Assembly (NCBI RefSeq): GCF_010015445.1
Contig: NC_053114.1
Coordinates: 32,692,079 to 32,756,078, forward strand
Direction: 5' to 3'
Length of the DNA stretch: 64,000 bases
Origin: Perca fluviatilis
Lineage: Eukaryota > Chordata > Actinopteri > Perciformes > Percidae
Shown here: piece by piece, positions 22,176 to 34,128 of the stretch
Numbering within the stretch: the first letter of the stretch is position 1
How the letters are laid out: each line of letters opens with the position of its first letter
Made by a program: the position numbers and the translations under genes
The notes under the pieces: generated by a model
The model's input: only the letters and a program-made list of their open reading frames with translations
Database searches by the model: none
Told to the model about the DNA's origin: nothing

Positions 22176-24719
22176 GACTCAGTCTGACTAATTCCAGAGC
22201 TGGCAGGACGATTTACATGTTTACATGAACAGTTGTTGTCTAACAATATCCAGTTTATGGCCAATTTTGGGTCCACAGATTTTGGAGATCAGATCTCACC
22301 TGCAGCCAAAATCCCACCTCTGAGATTTCACAATGGCTGGTGTAATAGGTAAAAACAAACAAAAACCTCATTTATATTCTATAAGGGCAGTTCAACATCA
22401 CCAACAGCGGCCTCAAAAATTATGATGCAGGTTCTGTTGTATTGGATTGCAATAGACTCTACATGTGTACCTGATAAACTGGTAACTCAGTAGTTATTAC
22501 AGATCCAACTCCTGTCCCTGTCAGTCCACAGAAGCACTTTGTTATCAACACAAAAAGTATCGCCTCCCTTGATGTTGAAACGTCCCTGTAATACAAAATG
22601 ATGAACACTCAGCATCCCTCAGCTTCCCTCAGTCTCTCATAAGTTGAGCAATTAACAATGCATTACATGTGTTAGGGTTTTATTTATGACTAACGAGCAG
22701 TTAACAAATCATGATTTCCTCCATGACTGAGTGTAATGTCGGGTCTCAGTGGAAATTCGGCTGAGTTACAGCAACTTGACAGCTGTATTTCATAACAACC
22801 CGGCCACGCAAGGCACAATAACACTGATTTAGGTCCCTGTCTGAACCAGCCAACGCACACACTGCAGCGCTGTATCACTTTATCATGCCCTGTATCCATC
22901 TCCCACAACAAAACAAGCTGCAGAATAAGCACAATACGAGTTAAGTGGTGCTAAAGTTAAAGAGATGTTGATTTGTTGTCTGGCTGGCAGTTTGTGTCGA
23001 GGGAAGTAATAATGAAAACAATAGGAACGAGTTTACGGGAGAGATATGGACAGAAACATAGAGAGACAGGGAATAAATAAAGTTTTTAAAAAGTACAGAG
23101 AGATACAAAGGAATCAAGTGGGTTTTTTAAAGTACAGTGGAGCACAAAGACAAAATAACAAAGAAAAGCCAAAAGACAGACAGTAGAGAAGGGAAGAGGC
23201 AAGCAGAGAATGCAAATGAGAGTGGAGAGTGTCACGGAAATGATTGTCGCTATTACAATTATCATTAGCATGTGTTGTTGGCAATAAGTCATCTCATCAT
23301 GGTGGAGCCTATGTTCATGCTAATTGTGGAGGATGTCGTGTTTTAGCATGCAGGGGGTCTCTGTTACAAGAACACTCATGGTTAGCTCGACTAAATGGCT
23401 GAAAGACTCAAGAGAGGATACACGCTCTCCTGCTCATAGTTACAAAACGTGTATTTCCAGGCATCTAAAGACTTCATCTGTAGGTTGACTGCAAATGAGC
23501 TTGAGAGCTGGCAGTATTCTCGGTCAGAACTGCATGTCGGACGGTCAAATACTGTAGCTTCGGAAATCCCCTACCCCCAGTCCTTTTGGACAGATTTCCA
23601 AAAGAGGCCATTCAACATTCACACCCACTGGTGATTGGCCAACTGTGTGGAGGTTACACCAAGGTTTGAACTTCTCTCTCTAGCACTCTTTTTTCACTTC
23701 TGACACGAATATTTCTCTTGTTTCACGCAAATGACTGAGAGCAACACTACAGTATGAATACCTTCCAGGACAGGGTCTGAAACTGTACGCCGTTATCTCT
23801 GGATTTAAATGATATTGCGTCTGCCCCCTCTCTATGACAGCTGACTTTCCACCCTGCCTTAGAGTGGGACCGTTGGGGACAGCTATAGCCATGCTAGTGG
23901 TGTGGCTCTACGGCTGGCAATGTTAAACAGCTATACCTCCCTGAATATCTGTATACCTCGACTTAATCCAGGCCCACCCATCTGTCACGTTCTGCATCCG
24001 CCACTGCTGCAAACACAGCAATGGCTAAATAAAAGGCCAAATCTCTGTAAGTGTAAGTATACTGTATAGTCTCCTTTGTTATAAAGAAATCATAGATTAA
24101 CACTCTTGACCTGTAAAGTATAAATTCTAAAACATTTTCCTAAGTGTGGTGTTTTTCAAAAAACACACTGTGCCTGATCTTAGTTATCTACTTCTCTTCT
24201 CTGAAAGGCAGCAGGGCTCAGTGAGAGGAAGGTACTTGGCCTAAAGCTAACATTGCATACACACATCCACATTAAGGTACATTTGCAGGGTGCACAATTT
24301 ACTTTCTGTACTCTAAGGCAGTACTGTATGTAAAAGCTGTTTGGAAACTTACTAATTTCAGCATTTTTGTTTGAGAGCTGTTTCAGAAAGTAGTTTGCCC
24401 AGTACTATCTCCCCAAGGGATTGACAGAGCATACCTTAAATGTTGAATTTTTTAAGTAGAAGATACAGTAAATGCTGAAGTAACTCTCACCAAGGGAGCT
24501 CTGGATTTTACATCTTGATGAGTCTTAGCTCTTTAGCCTCTGGCTTTGGCTGAAAGTTTTTCACATTCATTAATATTAATTGGACAAATGTAGACCAAAG
24601 TAATAGCACATACAATTTCTTAAATGTGGTGGTATTGAAATTGAATTACTGCAGCTTAGTAGTAGAATTTTTATACTGTATTTTTTACTCTTTGTCAAAA
24701 CAAGAGACTACCCGATAGT
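22176..24719. other. No feature recognised
   Basis: About 2.5 kb of plain sequence. No transposon ends, exons or RNA genes were recognised. Short frames have no domains. Confidence 0.5.
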
Positions 24720-24727
24720 GTGAGAGG

Positions 24728-26015
24728 TAGGGGTGGGCGATATGGACAGAAAATAATATCTCGATAATTTTTCAGATTGACGATAATGATAATTAGACGA
24801 TATCCTTTAAAAATGTGTTTTTAAAAGTCTGAGTTACTTAATCACTGATGATAATAATGGGCACAATGTTGAATGAAAACAGTTCTTATTTATTTTCTTT
24901 AAAATTTAAGTATTCAAGTAAAAACAATTCAAAGACAAAATACTAATACTATACTAATACTAATTGAACTAGTGTAGGAACATTGAACTCTGAGTACACA
25001 TTCAGTTGTTCACCTCTGCTGTAATGTAAATTGTGCAGCATACAAGCAAGATGAAATCAAAACAATAAACAAAGGACTCTGTTCTGTAACATATTGCACA
25101 CAACCATGTCCTTATTGGAAGCAGTCCTGGAGCTGGGATTGGGCAGTGTCAGGCCATGTTTTGATAGTCCTTCTACTTGGCTGTATAGTCCTTCTGACCA
25201 GGATTTATGCTGGGATCAGGTATAGTTGGATGTGACCTGACTGGCCCAGGTGAGGGAGAGGAGCAGTTCTGTGTGCTATCTTGATGTTAGAGTATACATG
25301 GTCTAGTGTGTTCTTCCCTCTAGTAGCACAATCTAGATGCTGGAAAAAAGCTGGGGAGTACAGACTTTAAGGACGCCTTGTTAATGTCCCCTGCTACAAT
25401 ATGTATCCCCTCCAGGTGATCGCGCTGCAGTTTGTTCACCATGGTTAGCAGTGAGCCAAACTTGTGCTAACGTTAGCAATGGGGGGCTATGTAGACGGAA
25501 GTGTGCTGTTTTCGTATTAAATAAAATGGCATGTATATTATCGACAGGGCTCCAGGTCAGGTGAGCCGTGCTGGGAAACGATCCTACGGCCGGTACTCCA
25601 TTCACTGTGCAAAAAATATGCAGTCCTCCTCTCCGCCTCGTTATTTTCTCATCCTGCCGGTAGCTAGCTCGGCATGCTAGCGCCGACAACAACCTGGCTG
25701 GCTATGTCCTCCAGGATGTTATGAGCCGCCTGGAAGGCTGTCGTAACGGCTGTGTTGTATTGTAGTCCTGTATTGATTAGTTCAGTGTGGCTGTACTTGT
25801 ATAAATATACACCGACAGGAGAGCTAGTAGCCGCTGCACAATCGCGCGCCGACATCTTTGTTGACATGAGTGAATGTGTAGCGTTCCAATCGGTTCCAAT
25901 GCGTGTTTTGAAGTGTTTTTTTCAAAGTAATTTAAATACTCGATAATGTCAATTTGCACATCGTTAACACAACAATGACAATATTATCGTAAACGATATA
26001 TATCGCCCACCCCTA
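24728..26015. mobile_element. hAT non-autonomous element, 1.29 kb
   Basis: Left end TAGGGGTGGGCGATATGGAC; right end TATATCGCCCACCCCTA; exact 8-bp duplication gtgagagg at 24720-24727 and 26016-26023. Terminal zones carry GATAATGATAATTAGACGAT and similar words. The right half (about 25380-25870) is GC-richer with minus-strand frames of 103 and 67 codons whose proteins I do not recognise; they may be filler from a captured sequence or chance. Confidence 0.92.
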
Positions 26016-26023
26016 GTGAGAGG

Positions 26024-26755
26024 CACGTTTAACCTAACTCAATGAGATCACAGAAATATATATTTTATTTTTCGCTGACTTATCAAATAGTATGCATTTT
26101 TACCTGACCAAGTATGTTGCATTATGTTTTAAAGGGCAACTATTAAATAGCATTTTCAGAATAATCCTTGCATTTTGTGTTTGTACTAGAACATGTTTAC
26201 ATGCTTTAATGTTAAAAAAATATTTAATTTTTCTCATACTGCCCATGGCTGAGGCACCTGTATTCACCCTCTGTATGAGACGCTTTGTAGGAGAGCCTGT
26301 CTCTTTAATCCCTCCTCCTGAAAAAGCCCAGTCTGCTCTGATTGGCTGGCCTGGGAAAACCCTGACGAACTTCCGGCAAATTTGAGATTTGCTGTGCAAG
26401 TCAGTCTGGCCAAGAGCCCATTCAAGCCCATTTCCAATTTTTCCAAATCGAGGCACCAATCACAACCGTTTACACGATGACGATAGGACAGCGACGGCAA
26501 GCAGCTTTTTGTTTACATTCAACATAACGGCAACCGAAGCGCAGCAAGCCGTTGATGCCACTGTCGCTGCTACGTCACCCGGATTGTTGGTCTGATTGGT
26601 TGAAGGACTATCCAATTGCGCCCAGAGGCGTTTGAGCGGCGTCCGTTGGGGACACCCTTTTGGAAATGGGCTGTGAATGAAGCTTGCCCAGACCCACTCT
26701 CAGTTACAACTGAGAAGCTGTTCCCATGCCAGTGTGTTTCCTGGAATGTATGTTT
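26024..26755. repeat. Probable fragment of a TTAA-type fish repeat
   Basis: TTTTAAAGGGCAACTATTAA near 26127 looks like a TTAA-element terminus. Downstream words (CTGCTCTGATTGGCTGG, GTCTGATTGGTTGAAGGAC) are of the kind found inside such elements. No right terminus was located before the next hAT, so this is a fragment or is interrupted by it. Confidence 0.4.
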
Positions 26756-26763
26756 GTGTGCTC

Positions 26764-28049
26764 CAGTGTTGTAATGTAACGGAGTACAAATACTTTGTAC
26801 TGACTTAAGAAAAATTTAACGATCTGTACTACTTCGCTATCAAATTTATGTCACTTTCACTTTACTCCACTACTCCTAGATAAAATGTATACTTTTACCC
26901 GTCATTTCCACTAAGCATCTCGTTACTGTTACTAAAAATTAAATTAGAAGAAATGTGCGACTGCAATAAGGGAGGTTTGACATCATTTCCTAATTGCAAT
27001 ACACACGGCTATTCAGCCTTTCAAAGGGACCCTGAAAACGGCTAGACATCAGACAGACGAAAATAAGAAACAAAAAAACACCAAATACACCCATATATAC
27101 AATACCACTTCAAAAACCAAATTAATAAATACAGAAAATAAAAAATGTACTTAAGGGGTTAATATAATGATAAACATATAAAAAGGGTTGCTACTAAGTA
27201 AAAAATAAATTAATTAGTAAGAAAGGAAAATACAAGATGACAAGAATGGGTAAGAAAGTCCGCCCATGGAGTGTCTGCTAAAAAAATTCTGGCCCTTGGA
27301 AAAATGTAGTTGATGACCCCTGGTCTAGCTTTGCTGCTAATGGCACAACATCCAGTGGCAGTGGCTAGCTGGTTAGAACCATTTTCTAAAGCTTCATAGT
27401 AGGCGTGGCGTATATTTTCCTGCTTTTTTGTCCTTTTCCAATCACACCTATGATATTTCTTTCAGGGCCAGTAAAAATGTAGAAGGGGCCAGCAAAACTC
27501 TGATATACTGGCCCCAGGGGCCAGTGGGGATTTTTTTTTATGTTGAGCCCTGCGACCACCCCGACGATAGTGGTGAACTCGCTGAACAGGGTAGTGGTGA
27601 AGATAACGTCATACACCCGTGGCCGTATTTGCAAGAAATGTTTCTGTACATTGATGTCAGCTCTAAAAATATGCTGTTTGTTCTTTGAACTTAAGATAAT
27701 TGGGCCTGAAAAGTCCTAGAAAAGAATGTGATTTTGATTTGATGAGTGAGATTAAGAAGATACGGTAACCCTGAATATGCTTTATGCTTTACTATAAGAA
27801 AGCCACAATAAAAGTTCTAACCGCTTGCTTTAAAAAAAAAAAAAGCTTTTACTTTTACTTCAAATACTTAAGTACATTAAATATCAGAAAATTACTTTTG
27901 ATACTTAAGTACAGTATATATCAGATACTTTAAGACTTTTACTTAAGTAATATTCTAAAAGGTAACTTTCACTTCTACCAAAGTCTTTTTCTAGTACGAT
28001 ACTTGTACTTTTACTCAAGTATTGCTTTCTAGTACTTTATACAACACTG
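26764..28049. mobile_element. hAT element with subterminal AAGTA/TACTT arrays
   Basis: Left end CAGTGTTGTAATGTAACGG, right end TTATACAACACTG. Flanked by gtgtgctc (26756-26763) and gtatgctc (28050-28057), an 8-bp duplication with one mismatch. The right ~200 bp is a dense array of ACTTAAGTA and TTTTACTT words, and the left end has ACAAATACTTTGTACT, a well-known teleost hAT MITE pattern. No transposase ORF. Confidence 0.88.
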
Positions 28050-28057
28050 GTATGCTC

Positions 28058-29872
28058 CAGCTAGTTGAAGCTGTAGCTATCGGGCATGTTCCAGCAGTAA
28101 TGCGACTCGGAATTGGGGAGAATTTGACAACATTGGAAGCCCAGATGACATTGTTTACTGCCGTTAGCCATGTAGCTAATATAGTTAGCAGTGGACACTA
28201 ATAGAATATAGCAGCACTTTCTACAGTCAAAAATTGCAGATAAATGCTTTTAAACCAAATACTACATAAACAGAAAATGTTTCAGGAGTAATGTGACTTG
28301 GAATTGGGTTGAATTTAACAACACTGGCAGCCAAGATGACATTCTACTACCGTTAGCATGTAACTACATACATGCGACAATGTTAACACAGCAGTGGCTT
28401 AAAAAAAAAAAAAACACTCCAGTCCTGTCTACCTGGAGCAGATGACCAATAGAAGGCCGGCTTAGAGAAAAACTGTGTTCAGAACAGTTGGAAATCTGAA
28501 CGTTTTAGCTCACGGGGATTTGTCTAAAATGCGTTTTACCTACCTTTGTTTTGGACACATTTAACATGAACATCCAACATTATAACATTATATATATGAC
28601 AGAAAATACAGAAAAGCTTAATATGTCCACTGTAAGTAATCGTTTGAAATACACTTATTCACTTTCTTGGCTAGTTAGATGAGAATATTGATCACACTCT
28701 CATGCCTGCGCAGTAAAAATGTAGCTAAAGCCAGCAGCCAGTTAGCTTAACTTAGCAACAGAGCGAAACAGCTAGCTGGCTCTGTCCAAAGGTTAAAAAA
28801 ATTCTGTTTACCAGCACCTCTAAAACGGACTAATCAACACGTCATGTTTTTTTATTAAATCCATATGAAAAGTGAACTGTAAAAAGGACACATTGTGGTT
28901 TTTAAAGGGGGTTTCCAGGCTTGTACCAATTGGCCGTATATCAACGAATGAATCACGAGTGACGTCGTTTCGTTTCTATGTATCTGACGTCCCTCATCGC
29001 CGTGCTCCATGTGCCTGCTCACCAAACCTTTGCTCTGCGCTCCATAGGAGTAGTTATGGAGATAACGTTATAGATATGATTTGGATTGTGATATTAAAGA
29101 TAAGATAATGTTAAATGGAACCTGATGCTGTGATATTGTGACACCAAGGACAGACACAAAGGCTGATCAATGTTTTTAATGTTTAAATACTTTGATTAAA
29201 ATGTTCACACTCTGCTTAAATGTTTATTCACATAACTGTATTGCTTGCAGAAGACTAAAAGGCTTGATTATTTCAAAGCTCCACGTCTCTGTTTACTTGT
29301 GATCCTAAACATGGGTTCTGATGTAAAACTAGGGTATGTAAAACGAATGCTGCTTAGGATTTTGTCAAACATTCATATGATTTTAAGAAAAAACACTTAA
29401 ATTGCTAATATATTCATAGTGAAAACAGGAGCTTGGAATAAATCAACAAGTTTACTTGCACAGCTGAATATATTCAGTGTAGCAAGATGCCATACAAACT
29501 TCGTTCAAATCTCAGTCACTACAATAGCCTCAAAGTTCAAGAAATGATTCCCTGAGCATTGCGGAGAGCTCTTCATCAAAACGACAAGACTGTCAGTATG
29601 GGGGACAGCAACAGAGCTGCAGAGCCTCTGTAGCATTTTCTTCCTTCACCAGGCCGATCCATCTTCTCTGCTTAAAGTTTGGACTCTCAAACAGCCTGTC
29701 TGATGCGAGCGATCAATCAAGCTAACGACCCCTTGAATCATAGTTCAAAAAAGGAAATGTCAAAGTCCGCAAACCAGACAGGAAGAGTTGAGATTAACAT
29801 TGAAATTCCCACTACGATTTGCAACAGTACCATTTTAATAACGGCATTTCATGCATTCTACAGATAACATCC
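28058..29872. other. Non-coding; internal ~190-bp duplication and a TTAA-type end
   Basis: Two diverged direct copies of an ~85-bp segment (GTAATGCGACTCGGAATTGG at ~28096 and GTAATGTGACTTGGAATTGG at ~28287) lie 191 bp apart. Near 28590-28635, read on the minus strand, TTACAGTGGACATATTAAGC and GTATTTTCTGTCATATATA resemble the end of a common fish TTAA-type repeat. Beyond that nothing is recognised. Confidence 0.4.
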
Positions 29873-30580
29873 CAGGTAAAACAAGTAGTATACTTTAGTG
29901 TATTAGAAACATGAATGAAGTACATGAAGTATAAAACAAGTATGCTTCTACTTGTTGTACTTTACTTAAAGAGTATTTAATATGTACTTTTTAAAAGTAT
30001 ACTTCAAAATATATGTAATTAAGTTCAACTTCAGAGTCCAAAAATTAAGTATACTAATTTACCAGTAATCAAATTATTTTTTAAATGTACTTTTTGAAAG
30101 TGTACTTTGTTGTTAATGTATTTTAAATTGTAAAGAAGTTTATTTTTTTTAAGTGTATTAAATTTGACATAATATTTTTGTAAATTAATTGTTAGTATAC
30201 TTTTTTAAAGTGTACTATGATCTCACTTCATTAGAAGTGTGACTTCTGTACACTTTATACAGTACACTCTAAAATAAGTGTATTTTTTTAGTGGCATATC
30301 AGAGTACTTTCATAAAATATGTTAAAATACAAAAATGTGTAGTGGTAACTTAGTGTACTTATAGTAAGTACACTTATTTTTAATACAGAGTTAGTATAAT
30401 TTTTTAAAGTGTACACTGATTTCACTTCATCAGTAGTGTAATCTTAGTACACTGTAAACAAAGTGCACTAAAATATAAGTGTACTTTTAATAGCATATCA
30501 AAGTACTGTCATAAAATATGCTAAAATGCAAACACTTTTAGTGGAAATGTATTAATTTACTTGGTTTTTATTTGAGGAAA
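29873..30580. repeat. Left subterminal array of the CACTA composite
   Basis: Dense repeats of AGTATACTT, GTGTACTTT and related words in both orientations. The array is mirrored at about 36020-36708. Such arrays bind the element's own protein in plant En/Spm; that role is an inference here. Confidence 0.7.
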
Positions 30581-30689
30581 TACGGTATGCTACAATGCTG
30601 CAGTGTGGACTAAGACATGTAAGTTCATTTTGTTTATCTACACTGTTACCATCATGTATTAATGCACAAACACTTGATTGACAGAAGGG

Positions 30690-30888
30690 TCACTTTATGT
30701 AACAGGTAAAGAACAGTAATTCTTTGTATAGATATTGTATTTACATGTCAATTCAATAGGTCTCAGGGAATCTCGGGACTTCTTTGCAGTACTCAGCTTA
30801 CGGCAATTTTCTTGATGCTCAGCCACATTAGTCTCGTTTAATGTTGTTTGGCAGAGGAATAACATATACCTTCTCCCTTTACTTCTAT
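30690..30888 (-). pseudogene. CACTA transposase 3' end, left arm
   Basis: On the minus strand this continues the transposase piece at 32772-34120 after the LINE insertion. The right arm shows the uninterrupted order: ...GGTTGAATCCAGGGAGAAGG then TATATGTTATTGCTC. The reading frame here contains GRRYMLFLCQTTLNETNV, already out of register and with stops, so it is probably 3'-untranslated or degenerate. Confidence 0.5.
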
Positions 30889-32771
30889 AGCTGGACACTT
30901 AGTTGAAAATTTACCAAGAAAACCAGGGTTATATGATGGTGAGGCCATGTCTAAGTATTACTCTAAGCTTGGAGTTGTAGCAGACTCTTTTTGCCTTTCT
31001 ATGGTTTCACAGGATGAGGTATTAAAGTTATTGAATGAACTTAAGTGTTCGAAGGCAATTGGTCTAGATGAAATACCGGCCAGATTTTTAAAAGATGCTG
31101 CAGAATTTATTTCTCCATATCTCACTCATATTTTTAATCTTTCAATTATGTCCGGTAGATTTCCGAAAGATCTGGAGCTTGCTAGGGTTGTTCCGCTATA
31201 TAAAAAAAGGGAACAAATTAGAAGAGGGTAATTATAGACCAATTTCGATTTTGGGAGTCGTTTCAAAAGTCTTGGAGAAAATAATACAAGAGCAAATATA
31301 TAATTACATTAGTAATTCTGATTTGTTTTATGATTTGCAATCTGGTTTTAGAACATCTTATTCTACGGATACGTGTTTATTATATCTAACAGACTATTTA
31401 AGAAGAGAGATCGATTTGGGTAAACTTTGTGGCATGGTATTGCTAGACCTCCAGAAAGCATTTGACACCGTTGACCATCAGATCTTGCTGATCAAACTAA
31501 AAGCCCTAGGTTTTAACAGTATGGCATGTAATTGGATTCGATCGTATTTGACTGAAAGGCATCAAAGAGTTGATATTAACTGCACTCTATCTGAGGCAAG
31601 AGAAATAACGTGTGAGGTGCCACAGGGTAGTGTCCTGGGTCCATTGTTGTTTCTCTTGTATATCAACGATATGAAATCTGTTTGCAATTGTAATCTTTTT
31701 CTCTATGGATGATTCAGCCTTGGTGTTCTCCAATAAGGACATAAAAGTTATTGAGAATCATTTAAGTGATGAGTTACAAAATATAAGTGAATGGCTGATA
31801 GAGAACAAACTGTCTTTGCATTTGGGGAAAACTGAATCTATTTTACTTGGTTCTAAAATAAGGTTGAGTAGGACTCCTGAGCTTAAAATTTCTTTGGGTG
31901 GTATCCAGATTGAAGCGAGTCAATCAAAGTCAAAAGGTTGTCAAAAAAGTGAACCAAAGAATAAAATTCCTGGCTCGTAAGGCTCAGTTTCTAAATAAAG
32001 AAACTTTAAAAAGGTTGGCAAATGCTTTAATTCAGCCACACTTCGATTATGCCTGTACTACATGAGGACACATGAGCACACCCAAGAGGATAAAAGTTCA
32101 ACTTCAAACGGCACAGAATAAATTAGTCAGGTTGATTTTAAATCTCAACTATAGAGAACATATTGGATCTTCTGAACTTAAGAAATTAAATTGTTGAAAA
32201 CCGGGTGAGACAGTTGAAACTAAGATTAACAAGAAAGATTTTGTATAAGAATGAGCCAAGGTATTTTAAAGATTATTATAAGCTTATTAGAAACTCTCAT
32301 AGCTACTCAACGAGAGGTAGTGCCACAGACATAGTTCCGTGTAGATTTAAGACCTGTTCTGGGCAAAATACTTTTTTGTACATGGCGGCAATGGAATGGA
32401 ACAAACTCCCAGTTGAGATTAAGTTAAGCCAGTCAGATCGTTGTTTTAATCGAGCATGTGGTGAATGGTTGTTAAATGCTAATTAGATTCAATCTTTTAT
32501 GTAGTCTTAAATGAATATTTATTATTACAGTGTATATATATTTGTATTTGGATGTGGTTGAGTGTACATAAGGTACCTTTTAGTCATCTGTAGCTTGCCT
32601 GGACATCTTTGTCAGACTACAACGAGGACCACAATGGAAATAAGTTTGTAACTTTCTTGTGTTATCCTCGACAGTTCTGATAAATGTACAATGTCACTGT
32701 GTTGGCATCTTGTTATGCATTTATTTCTGTTACTGTCTAATAAATCAATCAAAAAAACAAACAAAAAAAAC
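30889..32771 (+). mobile_element. 5'-truncated non-LTR retrotransposon (LINE)
   Basis: The plus strand carries a degraded reverse transcriptase and ends in an A-rich tail (aatcaatcaaaaaaacaaac) with AATAAA signals just upstream. The insertion point is fixed by the CACTA right arm, which shows the unoccupied sequence (35680-35700). The left breakpoint follows ccttctccct and the right precedes ggattcaacc, so any target duplication is at most about 3 bp. The endonuclease and 5' end are absent, so it was truncated on arrival. Confidence 0.85.
30947..32486 (+). pseudogene. LINE reverse transcriptase, multiply frameshifted
   Basis: Recognisable RT blocks in order: NYRPISILGVVSKVLEKI (~31228), LQSGFRTSYSTDTCLLYLTD (~31340), GMVLLDLQKAFDTVDHQILL (~31431, with the first catalytic Asp), CEVPQGSVLGPLLFLLYIND (~31612), the YxDD region (~31705) and the C-terminal block AMEWNKLPVEIK (~32389). 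Frameshifts fall near 31205, at 31705 (one base lost within the YxDD motif) and near 31930. An in-frame stop occurs near 32062 (CTT then tga) and again near 32195. The style is that of the CR1/L2/Jockey group; I cannot fix the clade. It is dead. Confidence 0.85.
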
Positions 32772-34120
32772 CTGGATTCAACCATGACACATTTGCGTGT
32801 CAATGACTCTGGATGGACAGCATACACTATATTGCACTCAGACACTTCATACACAAAGCTTGATGCAATATTAAGTGTTGTGTCTCTGCACAGCTTCCTT
32901 CCAGACTTAACAAGCTCCTTGACCAAAACACAGTGTGTTGCACCAGAAACGACCAAATTCACAATTCTGACTAATGTGCCATTTTGCAACTCAACAACAG
33001 AGTTGATTCTTTTCTGTAGGCGGCTGTTTGTGTCAGAGTGATACAGTATTCCATTCACAATGAAACGGTTGTAGTAGGAGGCTTTTTTCACTCTAACACC
33101 CAGTAGGTCATCTATTGCAAGCATGTGTAAAACCGAGACATCTGTCTGTACTGGTTTACCAAAAACTCTGACATGGGCACTGATCTGAACTGATTTGTCA
33201 GTTGAACACATTCTGCCCTGTAGTTCATAGAAAAAATCTTTGACATACTCATCAGCATTATGCATCACGGTTGATCCTTTCTTCGTGAGACTCCTCTCTC
33301 TAAGGTACCTTTTCATTATTTGGACAGGGACATGAGTTGTGCCATTGGAATATGTCAACAGGGTGCCGTTAAAAGATTCAAAAGGAAGATGTGGATGTGG
33401 CCCACAATGGTCCCCAGTTCCTCACACTTGCAGCCAAGTGTGTCATGAGGTGCACATTCAATGACACATTAGCTGTGCCATATAACCCCTGAAACTCCCT
33501 GACAATTTTTTTCAATGCCTGCTCAGCTATCAAATTTTTTTAAGCACTTCGTCGATCTGCTCAGTTTGGGTGCCTATGTACCAACCATGCTGATGGTTTG
33601 TGGAATCTAACCACAGTCAGCTGTCTTGTAACTCCAAGGCATACACTATGCTGATATTCTGGAACAAAGCCTTGCACCATTTGAAATTTGTCTAGTTTCA
33701 TTAGTTGACTTGGGCCTTTCACTCCCATTATGGGCTGCTGAGGTGTTGCATTCATGGCATTGTCAAAATGCTCAACTTCTGTACGAAGACGCGGTTCAGG
33801 AATAACATATGGATAGGAGACTCCACCTCTGTGGTAACAGAAGTCTCAGCCATAAATGCCATTAAACCGTTTCTTATTTTGGAGAAGTGGCCTTGCAACT
33901 TAATCTGCACTACATACAAGTGCATGCACCTTTGAAGTGCAACCATCTCCCCAGGTGATCCCATTACTTTGAAGTTCCTGTAGCTCTTTTACAAATGGAA
34001 TTAGGAGAGTCTGTATATTAGGCTTGCTCTCTCCAAACCAAAGACAAGGAACACATATGTTGTTCTTCCTGTCTGTAGGGTGTAGTTCTATGATTTGGCA
34101 CTGAATAGGCCATATTTGGC
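32772..34120 (-). pseudogene. CACTA TNP2-like transposase, degraded
   Basis: Read on the minus strand from 34120, the pieces are IWPIQCQIIELHPTDRKNN, CLWFGESKPNIQTLLIPFV and ELQELQSNGITW (33900-34120). Next come GVKGPSQLMKLDKF and VQGFVPEYQHSVCLGVTRQL (33561-33755), a layout typical of fish CACTA/TNP2 (transposase family 21) proteins. A longer frame (33358 down to about 32780) covers the C-terminal part, including DLLGVRVKKASYYNRFIVNG and VYAVHPESLTRKCVMVESR. Frame changes between pieces show it is broken. The N-terminal end is cut by a hAT at 34129, and the 3' end by the LINE at 32771. Two shorter pieces of the same gene lie on + at 35306-35424 and 35490-35870. Confidence 0.75.
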
Positions 34121-34128
34121 ATCTAGAG

